A stretch of DNA of 64,000 nucleotides, from NCBI RefSeq assembly GCF_001969365.1, contig NZ_CP019312.1, positions 1,116,001-1,180,000 of the forward strand, in the 5' to 3' direction. Of the stretch, positions 51,477-61,286 are shown piece after piece. The first letter of the stretch is position 1; every line of letters begins with the position of its first letter. This stretch comes from Tateyamaria omphalii. Its GTDB lineage: Bacteria > Pseudomonadota > Alphaproteobacteria > Rhodobacterales > Rhodobacteraceae. The notes below the pieces were generated by a model. The model saw nothing but the letters and a program-made list of their open reading frames with translations. It ran no database searches and had not been told where the DNA came from. The translations under genes and the position numbers were made by a program.

Positions 51477-53987
51477 ATGTTTCGGTTCATTCTTTCCTTC
51501 TTTGGCGGCATCTTCACCACGGTGACGATGGGTATCGCGATGGTCGCGCTGTCTGTTGGTGCCGTGTTCTGGATGTATGGCCGCGACCTGCCCAGCCACG
51601 AGTCGCTGGCCCAATACCAGCCCGCCACGATCAGCCGCATCTATTCCGGTGAGGGGCAGATCATCGACGAGTTTGCGCAGGAACGGCGCCTGTTTGCCCC
51701 TGCCGATACGATTCCCGATCTGGTGAAACAGGCGTTCATCTCTGCCGAGGACAAGAATTTCTACACACATGACGGCTATGACCTGCGCGGGATCGGTGCG
51801 GCGGCCTATGATGCGGTGCGCAGCCGCGGCCAAGACGTGCGCGGCGCCTCGACCATCACCCAGCAGGTTATGAAGAACTTCCTTCTGTCCGGCGACCGCC
51901 AGGCCGAACGCAAGATCAAGGAGATCATCCTCGCGGCTCGCGTCGAAGAGGCGCTGAGCAAGGAAAAGATCCTCGAACTGTACCTGAACGAAATTTTCCT
52001 CGGCCAGAACTCCTATGGCGTGGCCGCCGCCAGCCAGACCTATTTCAACAAGACGCTGACCGAGTTGGACCCGCACGAGGCGGCATTCCTCGCCTCCTTG
52101 CCCAAGGCGCCGTCGGACTATCACCCCGTGCGCCGCAAGGACCGGCTGATGAACCGCCGCAACTTCGTGCTCAAGGAGATGATGGAAAACGGCTATCTGG
52201 ACGAGGCAACCTACGAGACCGAAGTCGCGATGCCCCTGCGCTCGGTCCAGAACGGCGACTTTGAAAGCTTCAAGGCCGAACTGCCCCCGCGCGACTACTT
52301 CACCGACGAAATCCGGCGCCAGCTGAGCGAGGATTTCGGTGAGGGCGAATTCTTTACCGGCGGCTACACCGTCCGGGCCACCATCGACGCAGAAATGCAG
52401 CCCGTCGCCGCCTATGCGCTGCGCCGTCAGTTGGAAACCTATGATCGCGGACTGGGTCAGTGGCGTGGCACCGGCAAGAGCATCGAAGCAGACCAGCTTG
52501 GCGAATGGGAAGCGGCCTTGCGCAGCTTGCCCGTGGCCCGCGACATCGACCTGAACGGTGTCTGGCGGCCCGCCGTCGTGCTCGAAATCGAGGATCAGCA
52601 ACTGCGCCTCGGCATCGAAGGGTGGGCGGACGGCGATCCGGCACCGGTTGTCCCGCGCGAGGACATCCAGTGGATCGCTGGCAACTTCTTTGACAATTTC
52701 GAAGTGGGCGACGTGGTGCATGTGCGCGCCATGACAGGGGACAGTGACGGGTCCTTCATCCGCTGGACCTTGCGCCAGGTGCCCCGCGCACAAGGCGGCT
52801 TTGTCGCGATGGACGTCAACACGGGCCGCGTGATCGCGATGCAGGGCGGGTTCAGCTACCAGAACTCCGTCTTCAACCGCGCCACACAGGCCAAGCGCCA
52901 GCCCGGTTCGTCCTTCAAGCCGTTTGTCTATGCCGCGGCCCTCGACAGCGGCTACTCGCCCGCAACCATCGTCGTGGACGCGCCCATTGAGATCAATACG
53001 CCTCAGGGCCTCTGGCGCCCCCGCAACTCGTCCAACAAGTTCTACGGCCCGACGCCCCTCCGCACGGGCATCGAACGGTCGCGGAACCTGATGACCATCC
53101 GTCTCGCCGAAGAGGTGGGCATGGACATCGTCGCCGACTACGCCGAACGGTTCGGCGTCTACGACAACATGAACCGTTTTCTTGCCAACTCGCTCGGGTC
53201 CGAGGAAACGACGCTCTACCAGATGGTGTCGGCCTACGCGATGTTCGCCAATGGTGGCGAGCGGGTGGAGCCGACGCTGGTTGACCGCGTCCAGGACCGT
53301 TTTGGCCGCACCGTCTATCGCCATGACCAGCGCGAATGCCGCGATTGCACCCAGCTGGCCAGCCTTGATCCCGGGTTCGCGCCGCGCGTTGTGTCGAACC
53401 GCGAACAGATCATGGACCCTGTCACAGCCTACCAGCTCACCTCGATGATGAAGGGTGTGGTGGACCGCGGCACGGCCTCCGGCACGGTCAAGCTGCCCGT
53501 GCCCATCGCGGGCAAGACGGGCACCACCAACGACGCCAAGGACGTGTGGTTCGTGGGCTTTTCCAGCGACATCGTCGCGGGCTGCTACATCGGCTACGAC
53601 CAGCCCCGCAGCCTCGGCCGTGGCGCCTCGGGCGGTGGCATGTGCGGCCCGGTGTTCAACATCTTCATGCAAGAGGCGATCGCCAAATACGGCGGCGGTG
53701 CCTTTGACGTGCCCGACGAGTGCATGTTCATCAAGATCGACCGCTTCACCGGCGCCCGTCTCAGCAATGACGCATCAGGCCCCAACGTCGTCAGCGAATG
53801 CTTCCGCGACGGGTTCGAGCCCACATTCGGCATCACCTTCGACGGCGGTTTCGCGATGGGCGCGGACCTGCCGCTCTTTGAGGAAGCGGGTGGCGGCGGC
53901 CGCGAGGTGACCACCTCCACTGGCAAAAAGGCGGTCGTCGGACCCAAGGCAAACTTCGGCACGCTCAGCTCGGGCGGCCTCTACTGA
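51477..53987 (+). CDS. mrcA: Class A penicillin-binding protein 1A
   Basis: An 836-residue bifunctional peptidoglycan synthase. One N-terminal helix anchors it. The glycosyltransferase domain has EDKNFYTHDGYD, GASTITQQVMKN and LNEIFLGQNSYG. An OB-like insert (about 310-440) follows. The transpeptidase has SxxK in GSSFKPF, SRN, and KTGTT. The Lys/Gly-rich C-terminus is short. Gene order amiC-mrcA-prfB places wall synthesis beside a translation gene. Confidence 0.95.
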   Translation: MFRFILSFFGGIFTTVTMGIAMVALSVGAVFWMYGRDLPSHESLAQYQPATISRIYSGEGQIIDEFAQERRLFAPADTIPDLVKQAFISAEDKNFYTHDGYDLRGIGAAAYDAVRSRGQDVRGASTITQQVMKNFLLSGDRQAERKIKEIILAARVEEALSKEKILELYLNEIFLGQNSYGVAAASQTYFNKTLTELDPHEAAFLASLPKAPSDYHPVRRKDRLMNRRNFVLKEMMENGYLDEATYETEVAMPLRSVQNGDFESFKAELPPRDYFTDEIRRQLSEDFGEGEFFTGGYTVRATIDAEMQPVAAYALRRQLETYDRGLGQWRGTGKSIEADQLGEWEAALRSLPVARDIDLNGVWRPAVVLEIEDQQLRLGIEGWADGDPAPVVPREDIQWIAGNFFDNFEVGDVVHVRAMTGDSDGSFIRWTLRQVPRAQGGFVAMDVNTGRVIAMQGGFSYQNSVFNRATQAKRQPGSSFKPFVYAAALDSGYSPATIVVDAPIEINTPQGLWRPRNSSNKFYGPTPLRTGIERSRNLMTIRLAEEVGMDIVADYAERFGVYDNMNRFLANSLGSEETTLYQMVSAYAMFANGGERVEPTLVDRVQDRFGRTVYRHDQRECRDCTQLASLDPGFAPRVVSNREQIMDPVTAYQLTSMMKGVVDRGTASGTVKLPVPIAGKTGTTNDAKDVWFVGFSSDIVAGCYIGYDQPRSLGRGASGGGMCGPVFNIFMQEAIAKYGGGAFDVPDECMFIKIDRFTGARLSNDASGPNVVSECFRDGFEPTFGITFDGGFAMGADLPLFEEAGGGGREVTTSTGKKAVVGPKANFGTLSSGGLY

Positions 53988-54061
53988 TCGCCATGCGCCA
54001 ACTGATCTTGTAGGCCCGTCCGGCATGAGCTATCCCAAGGCTCTGCCAGGAAGGGTTGGAC

Positions 54062-55186
54062 ATGCGGGCCGAGATTCAGAACGTCGTCGAAGAGATTGAA
54101 AAGTCAGTGGCTTTGCTGGCCCAACGGCTCGATGTCGAGACGGCCCAGCACCGGCTCGAAGAGTTCAACGCGCGGGTCGAGGACCCCAATCTCTGGGACG
54201 ATCCCGACGCGGCACAGAAGCTGATGCGCGACCGCCAGATGCTGGTCGACGCCATGGACACCCATAACAAGATCAAACAGGACCTCGCCGACAACATCGA
54301 ACTGATCGAGTTGGGCGAGATGGAAGAAGACGCCGAGGTCGTCGCCGACGCCGAAGTCGCGATCAAGTCGCTTGCTGAAACCGCCGTGCAGAAAGAGCTG
54401 GAGGCGCTCCTGGACGGCGAGGCGGACGGCAACGACACCTTCCTCGAGATCAACTCGGGCGCGGGCGGCACCGAAAGCTGCGACTGGGCCGCCATGCTCG
54501 CCCGCATGTATGTCCGCTGGGCCGAAAAAAAGGGCTACAAGGTCGAACTGCAATCCGAATCCGCGGGTGAAGAGGCGGGGATCAAATCCGCCACCTATAA
54601 GATCAGCGGCACCAACGCATATGGCTGGCTGAAATCCGAAAGCGGCGTGCACCGGCTGGTCCGCATCAGCCCCTTCGACAGCGCCGCCAAACGGCACACC
54701 AGCTTCACCTCCGTGGGCGTCTACCCGGTCGTGGACGACAATATCGAGATCGAGGTGAACCCCGCCGACATCCGCATCGACACCTACCGGTCCTCGGGCG
54801 CAGGCGGCCAGCACGTGAACACCACCGACTCCGCCGTACGGATCACGCACGCCCCCACGGGTATCGTCGTGACCAGCTCGGAAAAGTCGCAGCACCAGAA
54901 CCGCGACATCGCGATGAAGGCGCTCAAAAGCCGTCTCTACCAGATGGAACTTGACCGCCGCAACGCCGCCGTGAACGAGATGCACGAGAACAAGGGGGAT
55001 GCAGGCTGGGGCAACCAGATCCGCTCTTACGTTCTGCAACCCTACCAGATGGTCAAGGACCTGCGCACCAACTTCGAGACATCCGATACCAAGGGCGTGC
55101 TTGACGGCGACCTTGATGGGCTCATGGCGGCCACGCTAGCCTTGGACGTGTCGGGCAAGTCCCGGGCAGAGGCGCAGGGCGACTAA
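54062..55186 (+). CDS. prfB: Peptide chain release factor 2
   Basis: A 374-residue RF2 recognising UGA and UAA. The tripeptide anticodon is SPF in [12 protein letters not shown], and the catalytic GGQ lies in [14 protein letters not shown]. The reading frame is continuous: the autoregulatory +1 frameshift of E. coli prfB is absent. AGGAAGGG precedes ATG 54062. Confidence 0.96.
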   Translation: MRAEIQNVVEEIEKSVALLAQRLDVETAQHRLEEFNARVEDPNLWDDPDAAQKLMRDRQMLVDAMDTHNKIKQDLADNIELIELGEMEEDAEVVADAEVAIKSLAETAVQKELEALLDGEADGNDTFLEINSGAGGTESCDWAAMLARMYVRWAEKKGYKVELQSESAGEEAGIKSATYKISGTNAYGWLKSESGVHRLVRISPFDSAAKRHTSFTSVGVYPVVDDNIEIEVNPADIRIDTYRSSGAGGQHVNTTDSAVRITHAPTGIVVTSSEKSQHQNRDIAMKALKSRLYQMELDRRNAAVNEMHENKGDAGWGNQIRSYVLQPYQMVKDLRTNFETSDTKGVLDGDLDGLMAATLALDVSGKSRAEAQGD

Positions 55187-55222
55187 CGCCCCCGGCCTGC
55201 CAAACCAGAGGGAGGCCACCAG

Positions 55223-56632
55223 ATGATCGAACAAGGCGCACTGGCGCTTCGGGCGCGGATGGACGCGGGCGAGATGTCGGCCAGTGACCTGATGGCCGAA
55301 ACGTTGACGCGGATCGACGCGGTCAATCCGGCCGTCAACGCCATCGTCTCCCTGCGCGATCCGGACACGCTCATGGCGGAAGCGCGCGCCGCCGATGCCG
55401 CCCCCAACACCGGCTGGTTGCACGGCATCCCGATGGCAATCAAGGACCTCGCCAACGCCGCAGGCCTTCCAACCTCCATGGGCTCACCGCTCTTTGCCGG
55501 GCAGGTTGCGGCGTCCGACGACATCATGGTGGCCCGGCTACGGGCCGCAGGTGCCATCATCATCGGCAAGACGAACACACCCGAGTTTGGTCTCGGCTCG
55601 CACAGCATCAACCCGGTCTTCGGTCCCACGCGCAATCCTTACGATACATCGCGCAGCGCGGGCGGTTCTTCGGGCGGGGCAGGGGTGGCGCTGGCCACCT
55701 CCATGCTCAGCGTCGCGGACGGCTCCGACATGATGGGCAGCCTGCGCAACCCGGCGGGTTGGAACAACGTCTACGGCATGCGGCCAAGCTGGGGGCTGGT
55801 CCCATCAGAACCGCAAGGCGACAGCTTCCTGCACCAACTCTCCACCAACGGCCCCATGGCCCGCACCCCAGCCGACCTCGCGGCCCTTCTTGACACGATG
55901 GCAGGCGCAGACCCCCGCCAACCGCACGGCGTCGATGCGCCCCCAACCTTGCCGCAGATCAGCGGCGGGGCCGACGGCATGCGGATCGGGTGGCTTGGCG
56001 ATTGGGGCGGCGCGCTGACGATGGAAGAGGGGATCCTTGACCTCTGCGCCGACGCCCTTGCGCAAATGGAAACCCTCGGCGTCACGACCGACGCGCTGAA
56101 CGCCCCCTTCGACCGCGACGCGCTGTGGCACTCCTGGATCACGCTGCGCAGTTGGGCCGTCGCAGGCGGGCTTGGGGTGCTCCATGCCGACCCGACCAAA
56201 CGGACCCACCTCAAGGACACCGCCATATGGGAGGTCGAGCGCGGCCTCGCCCTGTCGGCCATGGAGGTGCATCGCGCCAGCGTGACCCGCTCGGAATGGT
56301 TCAAAACCGCCGCCACGCTCTTCGAACAGTTCGACGTTCTCGCCCTGCCATCGGCACAGATGTGGCCCTTTGACGTGACGCTCGACTGGCCGCGCAGCAT
56401 CGCGGGACAGGCGATGGACACCTACCACCGCTGGATGGAGGTGGTGATCCCCGCCAGCCTCCTTGGTCTGCCCGCGATCTGCGTGCCCGCGGGCTTTGGC
56501 GGGCCGCATGATCTGCCCATGGGCCTGCAACTGATCGGGCGGCGGGGCAGTGACGCGATGTTGCTTCGGCTGGCGCAGACGTGGCACGATGCGACAAACT
56601 GGCCCGCGCGCCGCCCGCCATCTGGGATGTGA
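55223..56632 (+). CDS. Amidase signature enzyme
   Basis: A 469-residue amidase. Catalytic lysine is in IPMAIKDLAN, the cis-serine and nucleophile region in SAGGSSGGAGVALATSMLSVADGSDMMGSLRNPA. The Gly-rich signature is complete, but the usual GGSIR reads MMGSLRNPA. GatA is excluded by length and lack of partners. Substrate unknown. It ends 2 bp before the DUF2189 gene. Confidence 0.9.
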   Translation: MIEQGALALRARMDAGEMSASDLMAETLTRIDAVNPAVNAIVSLRDPDTLMAEARAADAAPNTGWLHGIPMAIKDLANAAGLPTSMGSPLFAGQVAASDDIMVARLRAAGAIIIGKTNTPEFGLGSHSINPVFGPTRNPYDTSRSAGGSSGGAGVALATSMLSVADGSDMMGSLRNPAGWNNVYGMRPSWGLVPSEPQGDSFLHQLSTNGPMARTPADLAALLDTMAGADPRQPHGVDAPPTLPQISGGADGMRIGWLGDWGGALTMEEGILDLCADALAQMETLGVTTDALNAPFDRDALWHSWITLRSWAVAGGLGVLHADPTKRTHLKDTAIWEVERGLALSAMEVHRASVTRSEWFKTAATLFEQFDVLALPSAQMWPFDVTLDWPRSIAGQAMDTYHRWMEVVIPASLLGLPAICVPAGFGGPHDLPMGLQLIGRRGSDAMLLRLAQTWHDATNWPARRPPSGM

Positions 56633-56634
56633 CG

Positions 56635-57429
56635 ATGACCCAAGCCGCCGACCCATACCCCGCATTGCCCGCCGGTGTTCCGCCCTTTCAGGCCCCGCAG
56701 CCCGGTTTTATCCGCGCCGCACTCGCCGCGGGCTGGGCGGATTTCCGGGCGGCCCCCGGCTTCGGCATCCTCACGGGGCTGGGCGCTGTGCTGGCCGGTT
56801 GGGCGCTCTTGGGCCTGACGCTGTGGGCCGGGCACACCTTCTGGCTGATCCTTGCCGTCTTTGGTTTCCCGCTGGTCGCACCGCTCTGTGCGCTTGGCAC
56901 ATACGAGGTCTCGCGCCGGATCGGGCGCGGCGAACGCGCGGGCATCGGTGATGTCCTGTCGCGGCTGCGGCGCGAACGCGGGCGCCAGATGCCGTGGCTG
57001 TCGATGCTGATGGTGGTTGCGCTCCTGTTCTGGTTCTTCCTCGGCCACATGATCTTTGCGCTGTTTCTGGGCTTGCGGCCCATGGTCAACGTCACTTCCT
57101 CGTTCGAGGTGTTCCTGACCCCCGACGGCCTGATGATGATGGCGCTCGGCACCGTGGTGGGGGGCATCTTTGCCTTCATCTTCTTCGCGATGTGCGTTCT
57201 TGGCCTGCCGCTGCTGTTGGCGCGCGAAGTGGACTATATGACCGCCATCCTCGCCAGTTGGGGCCATGTGCAGGCGCATATGGTGCCGATGCTCAGCTGG
57301 GCCGCCGTAATCGTCATTCTGATATTTCTGGCCATGCTGCCGGGGCTTCTGGGCCTGATCGTGGTGCTGCCGTGGCTCGGCCACGCCTCCTGGCACATCT
57401 ACGCCCAGATGGCCGCAGGCGAGCGCTAA
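56635..57429 (+). CDS. DUF2189-type integral membrane protein
   Basis: A 264-residue protein with six hydrophobic helices (FGILTGLGAVLAGWALLGL, FWLILAVFGFPLVAPLCALG, WLSMLMVVALLFWFFLGHMIFALFLG, and three more). The FPLVAPLCALGTYEVSRRIGRGE loop is typical of DUF2189 (cytochrome c oxidase subunit I-like fold without haem ligands). Function unknown. It follows the amidase by 2 bp and its stop overlaps the convergent small gene. Confidence 0.8.
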   Translation: MTQAADPYPALPAGVPPFQAPQPGFIRAALAAGWADFRAAPGFGILTGLGAVLAGWALLGLTLWAGHTFWLILAVFGFPLVAPLCALGTYEVSRRIGRGERAGIGDVLSRLRRERGRQMPWLSMLMVVALLFWFFLGHMIFALFLGLRPMVNVTSSFEVFLTPDGLMMMALGTVVGGIFAFIFFAMCVLGLPLLLAREVDYMTAILASWGHVQAHMVPMLSWAAVIVILIFLAMLPGLLGLIVVLPWLGHASWHIYAQMAAGER

Positions 57430-57644
57430 AGCGGCGTTTCGCGCCCCATGCGCACCAGCGTGTCACGAAGCGTCCGGGCATCGGGATGCGCCACCTCCAT
57501 CGCGAACACATGCGCTTGGGTCAGAAAAAACGCGCGCTCCGCCTCCGTCGGCGCAGTCTCCGCCGCTTCCCTGTAAAGCGCGACCATCGCCATGCCGTCG
57601 CCGTCCGCATGGGCGGCCAGCAACCGCGCCTCCAGCGTGCTCAT
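57426..57644 (-). CDS. Small helical protein coupled to the Rieske oxygenase gene
   Basis: A 72-residue helical protein (MSTLEARLLAAHADGDGMAM...). Its ATG overlaps the stop of the Rieske gene, which means translational coupling. The pattern resembles a single TPR-like hairpin. It could be an accessory factor of the oxygenase; nothing is known. Confidence 0.65.
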   Translation of the reverse strand: MSTLEARLLAAHADGDGMAMVALYREAAETAPTEAERAFFLTQAHVFAMEVAHPDARTLRDTLVRMGRETPL

Positions 57645-58795
57645 TCCGCTGCCTGCTCCTGTGCGCGATGGGCGATCATCCGGTCGGCAACCCAAGCATG
57701 AAAGAGATGCGTGGGCCCGTCCATCGCGGGCGAGAAGCGCCCGCCGTCAAACCCCGGCGCATGGCGTCCGCGCTGCATACCTTCCACGACAAAGATGTCT
57801 TCCTCGAACACCTGTTTCCACTGCGCGGTGTTACGCTCGCGCAGGTCCGGATCCGTGTCGGCCCGCGCGTAGTAAAGATGCACATGTTCCGTGGTCTGCC
57901 GCTCATTCTCAGGCACCAGAATAATCGCAAAGACATGGTCCCGATGCACACCCAACAGGACATTGGGATAGGCCGTGATGTACTCTGCCGCGCTGTCCCA
58001 CTTCGCATTCAGCCCCTCGAAATCGGGAAATGTCCGCCCCGCGCCGTCCTTGAGCTGACGATAGACCAGCGTGCCCTGACCGGAGTATCGGCCCGGCGCC
58101 TCGATATGATAATGATCCTCTAGCCGGGAATAGGTGTTCAGATCCGGATGCACCCAAGGCAGGTGATAGCTCTCGCAATAATTCTCGACAGCAAGCTTCC
58201 AGTTGCAGTTGACGGCCAGTGCGAACCGGCTGTCCACCCCACCATGATGTAGCGGCCTGTCAAACTCCGCCCACCGCGCCAGCAGATCGGCATGGGCGTC
58301 TTCAAATGCGGGGGCCGTGCCTGACACATTGATCCATACCACATCCATCCACACATGGCTGCGCACCTCTCTGAGGCCCAAAAGCGCCTTGTCGATCCCC
58401 TCGACCGTGTTTTGCCCCGGCCCGCCCACATGCGGCGTGGACACAAGGCGGCCTTCGGTGGAATAGCACCAGCTGTGATAGGGGCAGCGAATGGCGCCCT
58501 CGATCTTGCGGGGCGCATCCACCAGGATCATGCCGCGATGACGGCAGATGTTGTAAAAGACGCGGACCTGACCCGTGCGGTCCCGCAGCAGCAAAAGGGG
58601 CATGCCCAGAAAGGTGAGGGGCACGGCATCGCCCGGCTCCGCCACATCCGACGCAACAGCCAAGCCGGACCAGCCCGCCATCAAAAGCGCCGACCGTTCC
58701 TCTTCAAAAACGCCTGGGTCGATGTAGTGGGCATTCGGCAGCCCGTGGGCCGACGCAATAGGCTGGCGCACTGCGTCCATGTCGGTGATGTCCAT
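57641..58795 (-). CDS. Rieske non-haem iron oxygenase, alpha subunit
   Basis: A 384-residue ring-hydroxylating-type oxygenase. The Rieske cluster ligands are CRHRG and CPYHSWCY (C-x-H, C-x2-H). The mononuclear iron site is ENYCESYHLPWVHPDL with a later Asp. Related enzymes demethylate or hydroxylate betaines and choline-like compounds (GbcA type) as well as aromatics. A reductase gene is not adjacent, though fpr at 6.4 kb exists in the genome. Substrate undetermined. Confidence 0.88.
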   Translation of the reverse strand: MDITDMDAVRQPIASAHGLPNAHYIDPGVFEEERSALLMAGWSGLAVASDVAEPGDAVPLTFLGMPLLLLRDRTGQVRVFYNICRHRGMILVDAPRKIEGAIRCPYHSWCYSTEGRLVSTPHVGGPGQNTVEGIDKALLGLREVRSHVWMDVVWINVSGTAPAFEDAHADLLARWAEFDRPLHHGGVDSRFALAVNCNWKLAVENYCESYHLPWVHPDLNTYSRLEDHYHIEAPGRYSGQGTLVYRQLKDGAGRTFPDFEGLNAKWDSAAEYITAYPNVLLGVHRDHVFAIILVPENERQTTEHVHLYYARADTDPDLRERNTAQWKQVFEEDIFVVEGMQRGRHAPGFDGGRFSPAMDGPTHLFHAWVADRMIAHRAQEQAAE

Positions 58796-58896
58796 GCATG
58801 TCCCCCCTCTGCGATACCCGGTCAGGCTAGCGCAGGTTCAGACACGAAACGCGTAGGTTTTCGACAGCACTTTGCTGTCTCCGACATTGGCGCGGA

Positions 58897-59343
58897 CTAG
58901 CCGCGGCGACGCTGCTGGGGCTGTGTGGCGCGCATCGGCCGCGCGGCAGGGTTCAGCCGAAACGGAATGATCTCGGCCGAATCCGACACATCCACCTGCG
59001 GCTGCTGCGGGGCGGGCGCCTTGGCCAGGCTGTCAACCAGCGGCTTGCCAAAACTGTGTTGCAAGCGCGCGACGTGATTGACCCGGCGCACCGTTTTTTT
59101 CGTAACCACACCAAATTGCACGACATCGCCAACGTCAAAAAACACGTCAGGCAAATCCGCGCAATCTGCACGGGACAGAAATGCAAGGTCGCCTTGATCC
59201 TCGCACCAGATCACTGCTTTCTCGGTTGCAGGATCGCTCCACAATATGACACCAATCATTGTTCTACCCAGAGTTGGACGCCCTTTATCAAACTCAATTC
59301 TGGACATTTCGAACATGGTTAAGTCAGCAACGTCCGCTTGCAT
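58897..59343 (-). CDS. Hypothetical soluble protein, 148 residues or slightly shorter
   Basis: A protein with a compact beta-rich first 100 residues (GRTMIGVILWSDPATEKAVIWCEDQGDLAFLSRADC, then VGDVVQFGVVTKK) and a Pro/Gln/Arg-rich tail ending in RRRG. In-frame ATGs at 59316 and 59307 are alternative starts; none has a strong ribosome site. The cold-shock-like or SH3-like strand pattern hints at RNA or protein binding, unproven. It is divergent from the XRE regulator. Confidence 0.65.
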   Translation of the reverse strand: MQADVADLTMFEMSRIEFDKGRPTLGRTMIGVILWSDPATEKAVIWCEDQGDLAFLSRADCADLPDVFFDVGDVVQFGVVTKKTVRRVNHVARLQHSFGKPLVDSLAKAPAPQQPQVDVSDSAEIIPFRLNPAARPMRATQPQQRRRG

Positions 59344-59380
59344 TTTGTGTCTGCAACAGTATCGTGTGGTTGCAATTTAG

Positions 59381-59439
59381 CGTCACTGTTGACGTTGAAT
59401 GGCGTCAGATAGCGACGTACTAGTCGCGGGATGGCGTCA
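59381..59439. promoter_or_regulatory. Dense repeat and operator region upstream of the XRE regulator
   Basis: CGTCA-CTGT-TGACG (59381-59394), GCGAC-GTACTA-GTCGC (59412-59427), and two direct copies of ATGGCGTCA (59399-59407, 59431-59439; 32 bp apart) fill 60 bp. The GCGTCA unit occurs three times. A dimeric regulator, probably the XRE protein itself, is the likely binder. Confidence 0.6.
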
Positions 59440-59485
59440 CATTAACGATTAGCATTCCAGACACAGAACGAACGAAGAGACGACC

Positions 59486-60283
59486 ATGCCCGAAATGCGC
59501 AGATCACCGGCGGAATTGCGCAGCATGTTCGGGGAAAATCTGCGGATTCTTGCCGAAGCCTACCCCTCCATCTCCGAACTGTCTCGACAGCTCGGCATCA
59601 ATCGAACACAGTTCAATCGCTATCTGTCTGGAGAGAGCTTCCCCAGACCTGATGTGCTGTCCCGAATTTGTGACTTCTTTGACGTCGATGCGCGTGTGCT
59701 GCTTGAACCGGTGCAAAACATCGCATCAGGGGCCGACCCGCTCACAGGCCCATTTCTCAAGGAATATGTGGGGGTTGGCGTCAAATCCGTGGACGAGGAT
59801 ATGTTCCCGACCGGCTTTTACCGCTTTTCGCGGCGTAGCTTTCTGGAACAGGACCAATACGTCACCGGACTGGTCCGCGTGTTCCGCGACAATGGCGCGA
59901 CCGTGCTGCGCGGCTACGAAACGCGGGCCGCACTCAGCACCCAGGGCATGTCGGTCACACGGCAGGCGCGCGAGTTTCGCGGCCTTGTGCTGCAACAGGA
60001 GGACGGGGTCAGCGTGCTTATCTCGCGGCGCGGCGCCCATACGGCGTCGTTCAATTATCTCAGCCGCGTCACGTCCTTCGAAAACAACTTCTGGGTCGGC
60101 TACGTGACCCGCACGATCAAGGAATCCATCGGCGACGACCGAATCGTTCGCATGGTCTACGAATATCTTGGGACCGGTTTCGGCGCTGCAAAGGAGGCTG
60201 CGCGTCGCGCTGGATACTGCACAGCCGACGAATTGGCGCCGTTCGAACGGCGCCTGCTCAAGGTGGGTGAACCCTTCGCCTAG
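59486..60283 (+). CDS. XRE-family helix-turn-helix regulator
   Basis: A 265-residue protein. Residues 10-70 are a Cro/C1-type HTH (LRSMFGENLRILAEAYPSISELSRQLGINRTQFNRYLSGESFPRPDVLSRICDFFDVD). The C-terminal 190 residues are an unknown beta-rich domain that may sense a ligand. It faces the 148-residue hypothetical gene across an operator-like region. Targets unknown. Confidence 0.83.
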   Translation: MPEMRRSPAELRSMFGENLRILAEAYPSISELSRQLGINRTQFNRYLSGESFPRPDVLSRICDFFDVDARVLLEPVQNIASGADPLTGPFLKEYVGVGVKSVDEDMFPTGFYRFSRRSFLEQDQYVTGLVRVFRDNGATVLRGYETRAALSTQGMSVTRQAREFRGLVLQQEDGVSVLISRRGAHTASFNYLSRVTSFENNFWVGYVTRTIKESIGDDRIVRMVYEYLGTGFGAAKEAARRAGYCTADELAPFERRLLKVGEPFA

Positions 60284-60311
60284 GCTTTTGGGGGCGTGAC
60301 GGTCCCGGGAC

Positions 60312-60872
60312 CTAGTCGCCGCGGGGCAGGGCGGCCACGCCCGTGCGCGCCACTTCCACCAGGCCCAGGGGGCGCATCAGATCGGCAAAGGCGTCGATCT
60401 TGTCGGGCGCGCCGGTGATCTCGAACACGAAACTTTCCAGCGTGCTGTCGACCACGTTGGCGCGGAAGATGTCCGCCAGGCGCAGCGCCTCGACCCGCTT
60501 GTCACCCTGACCGGCCACTTTGAACATCGCCAACTCGCGCTCGACCGACGGCCCCTCGACCGTCAGGTCGTGGACCTCATGCACCGACACGATCCGGCCC
60601 AGCTGCGCCTTGATCTGCTCGATCACCTGCGGCGTGCCGACGGTCACGATGGTGATGCGCGACAGGTGGCCGGTGTGGTCCACCTCCGCCACGGTCAGGC
60701 TTTCGATATTGTAGCCACGACCCGAAAACAGGCCGATGACCCGCGCCAGGACACCCGGTTCATTCTCGACCAGAACGGCCAGCGTATGCCGTTCCTCAAC
60801 GTCCGAGAACGTGGGTCGTAGGTTATAGGCGGAGTGGCTGGTGGAGCCTTTTTTGATTTTTAGAGCGGACAT
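60312..60872 (-). CDS. ilvH: Acetolactate synthase small (regulatory) subunit
   Basis: A 186-residue IlvH/IlvN with an ACT domain (HTLAVLVENEPGVLARVIGLFSGRGYNIESLTVA) and a C-terminal dimer region. It confers feedback inhibition by valine and stimulates IlvI. It is the last gene of the operon, 87 bp after the lipoprotein gene. A GGTCCCGGGACC palindrome at 60301-60312 overlaps its stop. Confidence 0.95.
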   Translation of the reverse strand: MSALKIKKGSTSHSAYNLRPTFSDVEERHTLAVLVENEPGVLARVIGLFSGRGYNIESLTVAEVDHTGHLSRITIVTVGTPQVIEQIKAQLGRIVSVHEVHDLTVEGPSVERELAMFKVAGQGDKRVEALRLADIFRANVVDSTLESFVFEITGAPDKIDAFADLMRPLGLVEVARTGVAALPRGD

Positions 60873-60959
60873 ATCACTGGTCTTTCAAAATTGAGAGCTT
60901 TTGGCTGGTCTGCTCTGGCGAGAGCTATTGGGTGCCGTGGCTGCTTGCGTGAAGCGCTT

Positions 60960-61286
60960 TTACTCATTCGTTGGAACGGCGACAGCGTACAATATACAAG
61001 AGCGTCCTGAATTGAACTTGCGGCATTGTTCAAGTGCCAGTTGCTTGCTTTCTTCAAGGCTCAAACGTCCCCAAGCGCGGCCTCCGCCAACTCCATCCGT
61101 CGTTACATACATTGCGCTGTAAACCGTCGCGATTTCCCGGAATTCCTGGTACTTCCGCTGGCCTTCATCGCTGAGATTTACGCTGGCTAAGCGTTCGATT
61201 TGCATCGCTGGTTCTGTCACCGGAGCTTCGCAAGCAGCTAGAACGACGCTTGCGGTTACAGCACACAGAAAAAGCGCGCGTTTCAT
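60960..61286 (-). CDS. Predicted lipoprotein encoded inside the ilvIH operon
   Basis: A 108-residue lipoprotein precursor. The lipobox VVLAAC at residues 14-19 has the lipidation cysteine; Glu follows, which favours outer-membrane or inner-leaflet sorting differently from Asp. The mature part ends SLEESKQLALEQCRKFNSGRSCILYAV, resembling the C-terminal pattern of DUF4189-like domains. Its ATG overlaps the ilvI stop (ATGA). Its DNA is visibly richer in A and T than the flanking ilv genes, which suggests later insertion. Unrelated to amino acid synthesis as far as can be seen. Confidence 0.7.
   Translation of the reverse strand: MKRALFLCAVTASVVLAACEAPVTEPAMQIERLASVNLSDEGQRKYQEFREIATVYSAMYVTTDGVGGGRAWGRLSLEESKQLALEQCRKFNSGRSCILYAVAVPTNE

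Noticed and set aside
54062..54200. Programmed frameshift in prfB
   Set aside because: The frame is continuous from the start with no internal UGA early in the gene.
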